A stretch of 64,000 nt of DNA from an uncultured Acinetobacter sp. (GTDB taxonomy: Bacteria; Pseudomonadota; Gammaproteobacteria; Pseudomonadales; Moraxellaceae). The position numbers and the translations under genes were made by a program. Every line of letters begins with the position of its first letter. Positions within the stretch are counted from its first letter, which is position 1. Location: positions 1 through 64,000 of the forward strand of contig CAJYTY010000005.1 in the NCBI GenBank assembly GCA_913777945.1. The letters run 5' to 3'. Under the pieces are notes generated by a model, which saw only the letters and a program-made list of their open reading frames with translations, had not been told where the DNA came from and did not search any database. Positions 54,550-63,951 of the stretch are shown piece after piece.

Positions 54550-55671
54550 TTATTTTGCTGTGATTTGATCGGCAGTGATATATTCCACTACCTCTAAATG
54601 GAAACCAGATAAAGCATTGAAACGAAGCGGAGAACTCAGAAGCTTCATTTTTTCAACACCTAAATCTCGTAAAATCTGCGCGCCAACACCAATCGTCTGG
54701 TATTGATGCGAAAGTGCTGCATTAGACTTAAGCGGTTTTGGCTGATTTAACTGCTCTAAGGCATGTCCTAGATCTTCTAAATGATCTTGACCAATCCATA
54801 CCAATACACCGCGATCGCTTGCAGCAATTGTTTTCATTGCTAGATCTAAATTCCACGCTGCCGAACCATCGGCCTTATTTAATTTTAATAAGTCGCGGAC
54901 AGGATTAAAACCATGCACACGAACAGTGGTGATGCCTTGTTTCGGTTCGCCTTTTACTAAAGCTAAATGGATATCTGGATTACCAATTTCACGGTATTTA
55001 TACAGTTCAAATGTACCGTATTCTGTATCAATGCTTTCTTGAGACAAACGTTCAACAGTTTGTTCATTAGTCATGCGGTAATGGATCAGATCCGCAATCG
55101 TACCGATTTTTAAGCCATGTTTCTCTGCAAAGACTTCTAAATCAGGGCGACGAGCCATAGTGCCGTCATCATTAATAATTTCACAGATAACAGAGGCAGG
55201 CTCTAGACCTGCTAAACGGGTGAGGTCGCACCCTGCTTCCGTATGACCTGCACGATGCAGTACGCCGCCCGGTTGAGCCATCAATGGGAAAATATGACCA
55301 GGTTGAACGATATCACTTGGTTTAGCATGTGCTGCAACTGCGGTGCGAATCGTATGCGCGCGTTCAGCAGCGGAGATACCGGTACTGATCCCTTCAGCTG
55401 CTTCAATTGACAGCGTGAAGTTAGTTGCATGTTGTGCACCGTTTTGATCTACCATTAACGGTAAATTAAGCTGTTTACAGCGATCACGGCTCAAAGTTAG
55501 GCAAACTAGGCCGCGTGCATGCGTAATCATGAAGTTAATATCTTCAGGGCGAACATGCGTCGCAGCGATGACTAAGTCACCTTCATTTTCACGATCTTCA
55601 TCATCCATTAGGATGACCATTTTGCCTGCACGAATATCTGCGACAAGCTCTTCAACACGACTCAGCGGCAT
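54550..55671 (-). CDS. ribB: Dihydroxybutanone-phosphate synthase with degenerate GCH II domain
   Basis: This 373-residue protein makes 3,4-dihydroxy-2-butanone-4-phosphate from ribulose-5-phosphate. The N-terminal domain (1-205) is complete: [61 protein letters not shown]. The C-terminal part (about 210-370) follows the GTP cyclohydrolase II fold, but the family zinc cluster (C-x10-C-x-C) is absent; no Cys is seen there. It thus resembles RibBX-type proteins rather than a working RibBA. A separate ribA should exist elsewhere. It heads ribB-ribH-nusB-thiL-pgpA-glmU-glmS. I saw no FMN riboswitch in its leader. Confidence 0.9.
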   Translation of the reverse strand: MPLSRVEELVADIRAGKMVILMDDEDRENEGDLVIAATHVRPEDINFMITHARGLVCLTLSRDRCKQLNLPLMVDQNGAQHATNFTLSIEAAEGISTGISAAERAHTIRTAVAAHAKPSDIVQPGHIFPLMAQPGGVLHRAGHTEAGCDLTRLAGLEPASVICEIINDDGTMARRPDLEVFAEKHGLKIGTIADLIHYRMTNEQTVERLSQESIDTEYGTFELYKYREIGNPDIHLALVKGEPKQGITTVRVHGFNPVRDLLKLNKADGSAAWNLDLAMKTIAASDRGVLVWIGQDHLEDLGHALEQLNQPKPLKSNAALSHQYQTIGVGAQILRDLGVEKMKLLSSPLRFNALSGFHLEVVEYITADQITAK

Positions 55672-55800
55672 TCGCTTTCACCTTTTATGCTGCCTTTTAG
55701 GGCACTAGTATTCGATAAATCTGGTGTAGTTTACCGTATTTTAATAAATTTCGCCTGTGCTTCTTTATCAATTAAAAAAGTGAATCAAGCAAATAATAAA

Positions 55801-55849
55801 GCAACGCTTTATCCTAATGGGCATTTATAGCCCTGTAAGGGAGCGTTGC
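55801..55849 (-). terminator. Three-tier hairpin terminator
   Basis: Nested perfect arms pair as GCAACGCT / AGCGTTGC, CCT / AGG and GGGC / GCCC. On the minus strand they are followed by TTTATTATTT. It probably terminates the Smp-like gene (stop at 55882) ahead of ribB. The interrupted, coaxial layout is unusual for a plain terminator. Confidence 0.6.
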
Positions 55850-55881
55850 ATTTTGAATTTGAACCGATACATTCGATCGAC

Positions 55882-57177
55882 CTAAGATTCAGTCGAAGCT
55901 TTTACTTTTTTACCCATCAAAATTTCAGTGCGCAGATTTTGTGCTACGGTAGCACATTGCTCATTCATCCCATTAATCATAAAGGCATGACGAGTCATAA
56001 TACTACTCGGATTTGGCATCACAACTAATTCATAACTGTTTTGAACCGTTTTGAGTTGCTCATGATTGAGGTGTAAAGCTGCTTCTTTGGCATGTAAGTG
56101 TTGAGTTAAGCGCTTGGCTGCTTCTATGGCATCTAATTGCATTGCGTCTACAGCACTAGCAACAGCACCGCGTGTTTGTAGTGCAAAACGTTTATCTTCA
56201 CGATAACGCTTATATAAAACATCTGCCAATAACTGAAAAACAGCACCAATCATCATCAGGCATTCTAATGCATGAGGATGTTCTGATGTCGTCGACAAGG
56301 TTGCGCCTTCGGCATTAAATTCTTGAACAACGTTAATTTGTGCAGCGTCGAGTTGGTAATGTTTCGCACAGAGATCAATGCTTTTATCCAAGAACAATTG
56401 ACAGAGTTTAAAATAAGGCACAGAAACCGATTGATTGACACTGCTCAACAGTTGTTTTGGATCATAAAACTGGATATTCAGTGCGACAGTTTGATGATCT
56501 AAATTGATTTGTTGATCTGTTGAAGCTTTTTCAATACGTGATTTTGGTTGTACTTTTGCCTGTTGCTGTGCTTGTGCAACTAACGTGACTGTATTTTGCT
56601 TCTCAAGTGCGAGAGCCTGAGTTAAACGTTGAATTTCATGTTTAAGATGATTTTCTTGGTTAATACGAGCTAAATATTCACTACGTGTTGGACGTGCAAT
56701 GGCACGATACGCCAACCAGATCAACCCATGAATAAATAAAGATGCCAAAATCGCCAGCCACTGCGTGCGTAAGATTTCACCAATACTTGGTTGGATAAGC
56801 GTAATTTCAACCGTTCCAACTTTCTTCTCATTTTGTAGTGCATCTCGAACAAAAACTTCACCTTGACGCGTCTTTGCCATACCACTGGTTGCAAGGACTT
56901 GTTTATTGGCATCTAAGATACGAATTGAAGCAATACTGGGGTTGGTAGCATAGCGATTGGCAACCAATGCTAATGAGACGGTATTGGCAGGTTCCAACTC
57001 TGAAAGACTATCCGCCACTAACTGACTGGTCATCAGTTGTCCTTGGCTGGCGCGATTTTCATTGAGTTGATGTGTCGTTGCAATCACCAATAAAAAGGTA
57101 TGCAATGCAAAACTTACGATCAGTAGGCTAGCAAATAGCCCTTGGCGAGGCGCATTCAAGTTAAACTTCCAAGGCAA
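55882..57177 (-). CDS. Membrane protein divergent from serB, Smp/YtjB-like
   Basis: This 431-residue protein has two N-terminal-side membrane segments (about residues 14-34 and 138-156) bracketing a periplasmic sensor-like domain. A cytoplasmic Gln-rich coiled stretch (about 170-220) and a helical C-terminal region follow. E. coli ytjB (smp) is also divergent from serB and has the same membrane-periplasm-membrane layout, so I infer the same family by position and architecture. The C-terminal half is much longer than in YtjB (about 214 residues) and I do not recognise it. A structured terminator follows. Confidence 0.65.
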   Translation of the reverse strand: MPWKFNLNAPRQGLFASLLIVSFALHTFLLVIATTHQLNENRASQGQLMTSQLVADSLSELEPANTVSLALVANRYATNPSIASIRILDANKQVLATSGMAKTRQGEVFVRDALQNEKKVGTVEITLIQPSIGEILRTQWLAILASLFIHGLIWLAYRAIARPTRSEYLARINQENHLKHEIQRLTQALALEKQNTVTLVAQAQQQAKVQPKSRIEKASTDQQINLDHQTVALNIQFYDPKQLLSSVNQSVSVPYFKLCQLFLDKSIDLCAKHYQLDAAQINVVQEFNAEGATLSTTSEHPHALECLMMIGAVFQLLADVLYKRYREDKRFALQTRGAVASAVDAMQLDAIEAAKRLTQHLHAKEAALHLNHEQLKTVQNSYELVVMPNPSSIMTRHAFMINGMNEQCATVAQNLRTEILMGKKVKASTES

Positions 57178-57245
57178 ATAGATTTAGGTTGGGTTATGTT
57201 ATGATTCTTACATACAATAGTTGTCGCTCAAACACGAGTCAATTC

Positions 57246-58466
57246 ATGCGTGAAATCATTCTTATATCCTTTTTAGGACCAGATCAACCGAATCAGTTTA
57301 CTCGATTAATGCAGGTACTTTCCGTGCATTCTTTGCAAATACTCGATGTGGGTCAGGCTGTTATCCATAATCAACTCACTTTAGGAATTGTTGTTGCTTC
57401 GGATAATGAGACTGCAACAGCATTAGCAATGAAAGAGATTTTGATTTTAGCACATGATATTGGCTTAACTGTGCGATTTAAACCAATCTCCAACGCAGAA
57501 TATGATCAATGGGTGAGTGAAGGTGGGCGTACACGTTATATCGTGACGGCACTTGCGCCTGAGCTTACCGCTGCGCATTTGCAGGCAGTCACTAAAATTG
57601 TATCGAGTCAGGGCTTCAATATTGAAACAGTAACACGCTTATCTGGTCGTTTAGATCTCGATGCAGAAAGCCAATTTCCACGTCGTGCCTGTGTTCAGTT
57701 TGGCCTAAGTGGACAAATGTTGGATGCACAAGCGATGCGAGCTGCATGTTTGAGTTTGTCAGGTGAACTGAATATTGATGTGGCGGTACAAGAAGATAAT
57801 GCTTACCGTCGTAATCGTCGTTTAGTTTGTTTTGATATGGACTCCACCTTGATTGAACAAGAAGTGATTGATGAATTGGCGCTAGAAGCAGGTGTCGGTG
57901 AACAGGTCGCTGAAATTACTGAGCGTGCCATGCAAGGTGAACTCGATTTCCAACAAAGTTTTCGTGCACGTGTTGCATTATTGAAAGGTTTAGATGCCTC
58001 TGTATTACCTAAAATTGCAGAACGTTTAACCGTGATGGAAGGGGCGGAACGTTTAATTTCGACACTGAAAGCATTAGGATATAAAACGGCAATCTTATCG
58101 GGTGGTTTCCAGTATTTTGCTGAATATTTACAAGCAAAGCTCGGTATTGATGAGGTACATGCCAATATTTTAGATGTACAAGACGGGTTGGTGACAGGTG
58201 AAGTCAAAGGCGCAATCGTGGATGGCGCACGTAAGGCTGAATTATTGCGTCAATTGGCAGATAAAATGGGAATTTCATTAGAGCAGGCGATGGCTGTTGG
58301 TGATGGTGCTAATGATCTACCAATGCTATCAATCGCTGGTTTAGGCGTGGCGTTCCGCGCTAAACCACTTGTTCGTCAAAATGCGAATCAGGCGATTTCG
58401 AGTGTAGGTTTAGATGGTGTTTTGTACTTATTGGGTATGCATGATAAAGATTTAAATCGTGCTTAA
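57246..58466 (+). CDS. serB: Phosphoserine phosphatase
   Basis: This 406-residue enzyme makes serine from phosphoserine. Two ACT-like regions (about 1-180) precede the HAD phosphatase domain, whose motif I is VCFDMDSTLIEQEVIDELA, with motif II ILSGGFQYFA and motif IV AVGDGANDLPML. The family usually has 320-ish residues in E. coli; the longer double-ACT form is typical of Acinetobacter and Pseudomonas. I start at ATG 57246 (MREIILISFLGP) instead of 57189, whose extra 19 residues are unlike the family. Confidence 0.95.
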   Translation: MREIILISFLGPDQPNQFTRLMQVLSVHSLQILDVGQAVIHNQLTLGIVVASDNETATALAMKEILILAHDIGLTVRFKPISNAEYDQWVSEGGRTRYIVTALAPELTAAHLQAVTKIVSSQGFNIETVTRLSGRLDLDAESQFPRRACVQFGLSGQMLDAQAMRAACLSLSGELNIDVAVQEDNAYRRNRRLVCFDMDSTLIEQEVIDELALEAGVGEQVAEITERAMQGELDFQQSFRARVALLKGLDASVLPKIAERLTVMEGAERLISTLKALGYKTAILSGGFQYFAEYLQAKLGIDEVHANILDVQDGLVTGEVKGAIVDGARKAELLRQLADKMGISLEQAMAVGDGANDLPMLSIAGLGVAFRAKPLVRQNANQAISSVGLDGVLYLLGMHDKDLNRA

Positions 58467-58871
58467 CACGCGAGTTCTTAGATGTAAATAAAGCCGCTTT
58501 CGAAGCGGTTTTATTTATTCTACAAGCGTCATTAATTCGTCATATTTATGTCTAAATGTATAGAAAAACAACGATAAAAAAATTCTGAAAAAAGTTTCTG
58601 AATGATTAAAAAGAGCTATATTTTTTTGTAATGACACGCCGCAATTGATACTATATAGCACTTTGAGACTTTTGTAATTTAAAAAAATGTAATGACAAAA
58701 GCATATTGCGACACCTTGTGTCGTATGGTTAATTTCAAGCTCTTTTTTTCTATAAAAAACCCTCCATAATGCATAAAGACGTTAATGCAACACCGAATAC
58801 TGTTTAGAGATTACAGAACAAATATGAGGTTTGGACACGATCCAAACCACCTTTTAAAGACGGAGGTTTCT
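58467..58871. other. AT-rich intergenic region with the serB terminator
   Basis: Of these 405 bases, 58486-58516 is the serB terminator (AAATAAAGCCGCTT / AAGCGGTTTTATTT with a 3-base loop). A small hairpin CGACAC / GTGTCG lies around 58709-58724 and a T-run follows at about 58743. A longer in-frame start for the next gene at 58785 is not supported by any ribosome site. I see no other gene. Confidence 0.6.
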
Positions 58872-59207
58872 ATGGAAGCAGCGAATTTCACCATGTGGGT
58901 TGGATTTGGCTTAATCGCTGTCGCAGTTATTGCTGTTTTCTTTTCTCCTTATCGTCGTTGGTTAGGCTTTATGCTAGCGGGTATGTTGAGTTGGGGACTA
59001 TTAGAAGTGGTGCGCTTTGGTATGCAAACCATGTTCGAAATGTCGGTCGCCTATAGTTATTTGACAGCCCTGAGCCTTGCGATGGTAACGGTTACATTCA
59101 TACTTTTACGTGAAGACAAACAAACACAAAAGCAATTGGCGAAACGTCAGTATATTGAACATACGCCAGTCTACAAGGATGACCAACAACAATGTTCTAG
59201 CCGATAA
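58872..59207 (+). CDS. Small membrane protein, unknown (111 aa)
   Basis: This 111-residue protein has three hydrophobic segments (about residues 8-24, 31-48 and 61-80) and a polar Gln/Lys-rich C-terminal tail. The start is well set by GGAGG at 6-base spacing (58862-58866). The frame is open for 29 codons upstream, but without any ribosome site. I do not recognise the family. A good terminator follows. Confidence 0.75.
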   Translation: MEAANFTMWVGFGLIAVAVIAVFFSPYRRWLGFMLAGMLSWGLLEVVRFGMQTMFEMSVAYSYLTALSLAMVTVTFILLREDKQTQKQLAKRQYIEHTPVYKDDQQQCSSR

Positions 59208-59230
59208 TTTATAATAATTTGAACTACATC

Positions 59231-59256
59231 AAAGGCATGCTCAGCATGCCTTTTTT
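59231..59256 (+). terminator. Terminator after the 111-residue protein gene
   Basis: AAAGGCATGC / GCATGCCTTT with a 3-base loop is followed by TTTTTT. It closes the gene ending at 59207. Confidence 0.88.
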
Positions 59257-59355
59257 GTGCTAACTTTCTGCAACAAAGCTTTTACAGACATATGGACAAT
59301 TGTGCTAGGATACGGTTGTCTTAATTTTCATCATTATACTGTAGGCATAAATGTC

Positions 59356-59835
59356 ATGAAGCTTTCTTCTTTACCTGTGATTCAGTTACCGATCGTTGAT
59401 GTAAGCACTGACCCACTTGATCTATTAGTGGCAGGTTTGGCGTTACGTATGAAGCAATTGGCACGTACGAGCCCAAAGTTTATTGAATTGGTTCATGACC
59501 GTGAATTTCGTATTCAAATTGGTACAGATTTAGGTTTGGCACGCCAGATTATTGTTAATCGTGGCAAAATTGATACGGTTGCGGGTAGTCTTGAAAAAGC
59601 TGATTTTATTTTGCAATTTGCTTCAAGTGAGCAAGGTGTAAAAACTTTGGTGAAGGGTGATCCAACTGCATTCATGACAGGTATGCAAGATGGCAGCATT
59701 AAAATGGAAGGTGACTTCAGCTTGTTAGTTTGGTTTAACCAAGCAGCTAAATTGATTCCACCGAAAGTGCCAAAACCAGTAAAAGAAAAAATTCGCCAAG
59801 CACGTGCATTTATTAAAGAAAAAACAGGTAAATAA
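59356..59835 (+). CDS. SCP2 sterol-binding-domain protein
   Basis: This 159-residue protein has an SCP2-type domain (about 30-140): KFIELVHDREFRIQIGTDLGLARQIIVNRGKIDTVAG, ADFILQFASSEQGVKTLVKGDPTAFMTGMQDGSIKMEGDFSLLVWFNQAAKL. Such domains bind lipids or other hydrophobic molecules. UbiJ/YhbT-like proteins belong here, but there is no ubiquinone gene nearby. I start at ATG 59356 (MKLSSLPVIQLP), not the in-frame 59257 that lacks support. It is monocistronic with its own terminator. Confidence 0.86.
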   Translation: MKLSSLPVIQLPIVDVSTDPLDLLVAGLALRMKQLARTSPKFIELVHDREFRIQIGTDLGLARQIIVNRGKIDTVAGSLEKADFILQFASSEQGVKTLVKGDPTAFMTGMQDGSIKMEGDFSLLVWFNQAAKLIPPKVPKPVKEKIRQARAFIKEKTGK

Positions 59836-59844
59836 ACCAACCTG

Positions 59845-59874
59845 AAAAAAACTCCCTAAAAGGGAGTTTTTTTA
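59845..59874. terminator. Terminator between SCP2 and dtd genes
   Basis: ACTCCCT / AGGGAGT around a 3-base loop, flanked by A- and T-runs, separates the converging SCP2 and dtd genes. Confidence 0.88.
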
Positions 59875-59882
59875 TGTCTCAT

Positions 59883-60323
59883 TTATTCAATTTCTAAATT
59901 AAAAGTCACAGGTCCGTCATTAATTAAATGGACTTTCATATCAGCAGCAAAAATACCTGTTTGGACATGAGTAAATTGTTGACGCGCATACTCAACCAAT
60001 TGCTCATACAAAGCTTTCGCTTCGGCTGGCGGCATGGCAGGTCCAAAGTCAGGACGTAAGCCTTTTTGTGTTTGCGCCATCAAAGTAAATTGTGAGACCA
60101 ATAAAAGTCCCCCCTGAGCTTGGCTCAGATTCCACCCCATTTTGCCTTGTTCATCATCAAATATTCGATATTTTAAAATCTTATCAATGAGCTTTTGTCC
60201 TTGCTCTAAAGTATCGCTTTTACCTAGACCTAAGAACACGAGTAAGCCATGCTGAATTTCGCCAGTGGTTTGACCCTCAACTACGACTTTAGCTTCTAGA
60301 ACTCGTTGAATTAATGCGCGCAT
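59883..60323 (-). CDS. dtd: D-aminoacyl-tRNA deacylase
   Basis: This 146-residue enzyme removes D-amino acids (and glycine mischarged to tRNA-Ala) from tRNA. The catalytic cross-subunit motifs are SQFT (77-80) and GPVT (137-140, with NDGPVT). The length is standard. I start at 60323 (MRALIQRVLEAKV), the family's normal start, instead of 60374. It converges with the SCP2 gene. Confidence 0.96.
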   Translation of the reverse strand: MRALIQRVLEAKVVVEGQTTGEIQHGLLVFLGLGKSDTLEQGQKLIDKILKYRIFDDEQGKMGWNLSQAQGGLLLVSQFTLMAQTQKGLRPDFGPAMPPAEAKALYEQLVEYARQQFTHVQTGIFAADMKVHLINDGPVTFNLEIE

Positions 60324-60474
60324 AAGATTAAAAAATAGGTGAAATAGAGTGAGGCAGTGTAACAGACACCGCATATAAAAATGAGTTGTGCAGCAAAAGT
60401 CTACTATTCAATACGAGTCAATTGATTGTATAACAATAGCTATTATGCAAAAGAATCGGTTATAACCATCCGCT

Positions 60475-61683
60475 ATGTCTGCCATTATTCGATCTTTACT
60501 CGACACTGACTTATATAAATTCACCATGCTACAAGTGGTGCTGCATCAATTTCCACAGACGCATAGCGTGTATTTATTTCGTTGTCGAAACTTAGAAGAT
60601 ACGGTTTATCCTTTGGTTGAGATTCTAGAAGATCTGAATCATCAGCTTGATTTACTCTGTGAATTGCGTTTTGCTGAAGATGAGTTGCAATATCTTCGTT
60701 CTTTACGTTTCATTAAAAGTGATTTTGTTGATTACCTTGAATTATTCCAGCTAAAAAGACGTTTTATCCAAGCCAGTATTGATGAATCGGGTAGGTTAGA
60801 TATTCGGATTGAAGGACCGATGGTTCAGGCCATGATGTTTGAGATTTTTGTATTGGCGATCGTTAATGAGTTGTATTTCCACCGTATCCGTAGCGATGAG
60901 GTATTGGCGGAAGGTGAACGTCGCTTACAACAGAAATTACTTCAGTTAGAACAATATGCTAAAGAACAAAAAGAGAGTGATCCACCATTTTTAGTTTCGG
61001 ATTTTGGCACACGCCGTCGTTATAGTTTTGAATGGCAAAAACATGTGGTACAAGCCTTTCATGCGGTTGCACCAAAAGTGTTTCGTGGAACCAGTAATGT
61101 TCTACTTGCTAAAGAGCTGGGTATTAGCCCAATCGGGACGATGGCACATGAGTTTTTACAAGCGTTTCAAGCTTTAGATGTCCGATTACGTAATTTTCAA
61201 AAAGCGGCTCTAGAAGCATGGGTACAAGAATATCGTGGTGATTTAGGCATTGCTTTGACCGATGTGGTTGGCATGGATGCTTTTCTACGTGATTTTGATT
61301 TGTACTTTGCCAAACTCTTTGATGGCTTACGTCATGACAGTGGTGATCCGTATGAATGGGGCGATAAAGCCTATGCACACTATCGCAAATTAAAGATTGA
61401 TACCAAAACCAAGATGCTGACTTTTAGTGATGGTTTGAATTTAGAAAAAGCATGGTTATTACATCAATATTTTAAAGACCGTTTCCAAGTCAGTTTTGGT
61501 ATCGGGACAAATTTAACCAATGATATGGGACAGACGCCATTGAATATTGTGTTGAAATTGGTGGAATGTAATGGTCAGTCGGTTGCAAAGATTTCGGATA
61601 GTTCGGGTAAAACCATGAGCGATAATGAAACTTTCCTTGCATATTTAAGGCAGGTGTTTGAGATTGAGGACAGAAAAAACTAA
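60475..61683 (+). CDS. pncB: Nicotinate phosphoribosyltransferase
   Basis: This 402-residue enzyme joins nicotinate to PRPP to make nicotinate mononucleotide for NAD. It follows E. coli PncB throughout: [20 protein letters not shown] at the start, [39 protein letters not shown] (with the phosphorylated His), [38 protein letters not shown] and [12 protein letters not shown]. It works with PncA at 46846-47478. A repeat-rich gap follows instead of a clear terminator. Confidence 0.96.
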   Translation: MSAIIRSLLDTDLYKFTMLQVVLHQFPQTHSVYLFRCRNLEDTVYPLVEILEDLNHQLDLLCELRFAEDELQYLRSLRFIKSDFVDYLELFQLKRRFIQASIDESGRLDIRIEGPMVQAMMFEIFVLAIVNELYFHRIRSDEVLAEGERRLQQKLLQLEQYAKEQKESDPPFLVSDFGTRRRYSFEWQKHVVQAFHAVAPKVFRGTSNVLLAKELGISPIGTMAHEFLQAFQALDVRLRNFQKAALEAWVQEYRGDLGIALTDVVGMDAFLRDFDLYFAKLFDGLRHDSGDPYEWGDKAYAHYRKLKIDTKTKMLTFSDGLNLEKAWLLHQYFKDRFQVSFGIGTNLTNDMGQTPLNIVLKLVECNGQSVAKISDSSGKTMSDNETFLAYLRQVFEIEDRKN

Positions 61684-62206
61684 AATTTAATAAATTAAAA
61701 ATCTTGTGTGCATTTAGCTATCGTGGCGGCGGCATGGATGCCGCCTGTTGGACTGCATTACATGGATGTAATGTCAGTCCAACAAAAGATTTTTGTTACT
61801 TTTGATCTTTCAAAAGTAAGGTATCGCCTACACGTGAATATTTAAACTTTGAATGTAAAGTGAGGCGGTGTAAACGTAACGGAGCCATACTGAATTCTCA
61901 TCTTATTTCAGGATAAGCTTTCAGTTGGACTTACTTTTCAAGGATGAAAAGTAAGCAAAAATCCTCTGTCTGGCTGACGGCACATCCTTGATGCCGCAGC
62001 CAGACGGGCGGCATCCATGCCGCCTTTGCACAAGCTAATTTTTTCAAAAATTTAGTTTTGGGTTTACGCCAATAAATATTTTCAAGCGTTGTGGTTTGGG
62101 GCAAGGCATATCTCATTCTTTGCAAACATAATCCAAAAAATCAGACAAAGATAAAAAGTCGGCTATGTTAAAATCAATCTAATGCGGATGACAAAACAGC
62201 ATAAAA
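61684..62206. repeat. Palindrome-rich intergenic repeat cluster
   Basis: This 523-base gap holds at least six hairpins. In order: GGCGGCAT / ATGCCGCC (61728-61745); GTTGGACTG..CATTACAT / ATGTAATG..CAGTCCAAC (61747-61783); TTACTTTTGA / TCAAAAGTAA (61796-61819); CTTACTTTTCA / TGAAAAGTAAG (61930-61955); GTCTGGCTG..CGGCA / TGCCG..CAGCCAGAC (61968-62005); and a second copy of the first (62007-62024) in inverted orientation. Flanks TTGTGTGCA (about 61704) and TGCACAA (62027-62033) also match roughly in inverted orientation. This resembles a composite of REP-like elements, with no coding capacity. Confidence 0.7.
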
Positions 62207-63055
62207 ATGACTGACGTAGATTTTAAACTGGGTTTACTGATTGAGCCTGAAGAACTTGTACCTTATTTAGGACATGAGCTGATTCGTGTCGTTGATTTAA
62301 GCCGAGCATCGGTTTATGAACAATTGCATATTCCTCATGCCATTCATTTACAGCCTAAATTCTTGGTTGCACAGCATGAACAGGCGAATGGGATATTACC
62401 TGATCTAGCAGGTTTACAAGCTCTCGTCGAAAAATTAAATATTTCATCTCAACATCATATTGTCGTTTATGACGATGAAGGTGGGGCGTGGGCAGGGCGT
62501 TTAATCTGGAATTTACATTGTCTTGGTTTTAACCGCACCAGTTTGATTAATGGTGGGATTCATGCTTGGTTGGGGGCAGGCTTACCAACCACAGCAGATA
62601 TAGATAAATTTATCCCTGTGAATGAGCTTGTGCAAGTTAATTTGAATAGCTTGCAACAGTATCGAGTTGAATACAATGAATTACTTCAGCAGGTTCAAGA
62701 ACAGAATATTCAGCTCTGGGATTGTCGCACTAATGAAGAATATACTGGACTACGTTTAGCTGCGCGACGCGGTGGTCACATCCCAAATGCATTGCATTTT
62801 GAATGGAGTACTGCCCTAAACCGTGAAAATCATCTAAAATTACACCCACTTGAACGCACTCAACAACGTTTAGAACAATTAGGCTTTAATTTACAACAAC
62901 CTGTGGTGGTGTATTGTCAGTCACATCATCGTTCGGGTTTGGCGTATATATTGGCAAGATTGCTCAATTGGCAAGTCAGAGCCTACGATGGTGCGTGGAG
63001 TGAATGGGGCAATCGCCTCGATAGTCCTATTATTTCAGGGGAGTCACCGTCTTGA
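62207..63055 (+). CDS. Thiosulfate sulfurtransferase (rhodanese, two-domain)
   Basis: This 282-residue enzyme transfers sulfur from thiosulfate to cyanide or other acceptors. It has two rhodanese domains: an N-terminal inactive one (7-130, with [14 protein letters not shown] in place of the Cys loop) and a C-terminal catalytic one (about 165-278) with Cys237 in [11 protein letters not shown]. The loop CQSHHRS differs from the CRxGx(R/T) loop of the MST/TST types, so the true acceptor is uncertain. Its stop overlaps the TTG start of psd (TTGA), so the two are translationally coupled. Confidence 0.9.
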   Translation: MTDVDFKLGLLIEPEELVPYLGHELIRVVDLSRASVYEQLHIPHAIHLQPKFLVAQHEQANGILPDLAGLQALVEKLNISSQHHIVVYDDEGGAWAGRLIWNLHCLGFNRTSLINGGIHAWLGAGLPTTADIDKFIPVNELVQVNLNSLQQYRVEYNELLQQVQEQNIQLWDCRTNEEYTGLRLAARRGGHIPNALHFEWSTALNRENHLKLHPLERTQQRLEQLGFNLQQPVVVYCQSHHRSGLAYILARLLNWQVRAYDGAWSEWGNRLDSPIISGESPS

Positions 63056-63903
63056 GTTTTTCAGCAGATTTAAAAAAACAACTTTTTATCAAAGCACAAA
63101 ATTTAGTACCGCAACATCAACTGAGCCGTGTTATTGGCAAAGTTGCCGCAAGTGAAAATGTTTTGGTGAAAACTGCTGTGATTCAAGCATTCAAAGCAAA
63201 ATATGGCATTGATATGAGCATTGCCGAACAAACTAATCCGAATCAATATAAATCATTTAATGAATTTTTCACTCGTGCATTAAAACAAGGTGTACGTGGT
63301 GTAGATGAACAAGCGGATAGTATTGTTTGCCCTGCGGATGGTGCGATTTCACAGTTAGGTAAAATTGAAGCAGGTGATATTTTTCAGGCCAAAGGTCAAA
63401 GCTTTTCTGTAGAGAAATTAATTGGCGATCCACAACTGGCAAAACCATTTATTGATGGTGAGTTTGCAACAGTCTATTTGTCACCGAAAGATTATCATCG
63501 TGTACATATGCCATTTGCAGGTACATTGACTGAAACTTTATATATCCCAGGTGAGTTGTTCTCAGTCAACCAAACCACGGCTGAAAATGTACCAGGTTTG
63601 TTTGCACGTAATGAGCGTATGGTATGTTTGTTTGATACTGAACTTGGTCGTATGGCGGTGGTCTTAGTCGGTGCAATGATTGTGGCAGGCATTGAAACTG
63701 TTGCAACGGGTAAAGTAAAACCAACAGGTCGTGTTGAATTACAACATCACCAAATGCAGTTAGATAAAGGGGCTGAGTTAGGTCGTTTCTATTTAGGTTC
63801 TACTGCTGTAGTCTTATTTGAAAAAGATAAAATGGTGTGGGAAGAGCAGTTTAAAGCCAATTCAACTGTAGTAATGGGTGAGCGTTTAGGTCATTCGATT
63901 TAA
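63052..63903 (+). CDS. psd: Phosphatidylserine decarboxylase
   Basis: This 283-residue inner-membrane proenzyme makes phosphatidylethanolamine. The self-cleavage site LGST is near the C-terminus: Ser250 becomes the pyruvoyl group of the small alpha chain (34 residues), and the rest is the beta chain. Other motifs are DYHRVHMPF and [10 protein letters not shown]. The start is TTG at 63052 inside the TTGA overlap, with GGGGAG upstream (about 63039-63044). A terminator follows. Confidence 0.95.
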   Translation: MSFSADLKKQLFIKAQNLVPQHQLSRVIGKVAASENVLVKTAVIQAFKAKYGIDMSIAEQTNPNQYKSFNEFFTRALKQGVRGVDEQADSIVCPADGAISQLGKIEAGDIFQAKGQSFSVEKLIGDPQLAKPFIDGEFATVYLSPKDYHRVHMPFAGTLTETLYIPGELFSVNQTTAENVPGLFARNERMVCLFDTELGRMAVVLVGAMIVAGIETVATGKVKPTGRVELQHHQMQLDKGAELGRFYLGSTAVVLFEKDKMVWEEQFKANSTVVMGERLGHSI

Positions 63904-63917
63904 TTCAGAATTGAGTT

Positions 63918-63948
63918 AAAAAAGCCCCGGAATTAGGGGCTTTTTTTA
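63918..63948. terminator. Bidirectional terminator after psd
   Basis: AAAAAAGCCCC / GGGGCTTTTTT with an 8-base loop has A- and T-runs on both sides, fitting a converging gene on the other strand. Confidence 0.88.
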
Positions 63949-63951
63949 TTA

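Noticed and set aside
55672..55881. FMN riboswitch ahead of ribB
   Set aside because: I looked for the conserved RFN core on the minus strand and did not find it; only the three-tier hairpin is present.
57189..57245. Upstream start for serB adding 19 residues
   Set aside because: The extra residues are unlike any SerB, and they leave almost no space for a promoter between the divergent genes.
61931..62125. 64-codon minus-strand frame in the pncB-rhodanese gap
   Set aside because: It crosses three palindromic hairpins of the repeat cluster; repeats, not coding, explain it.
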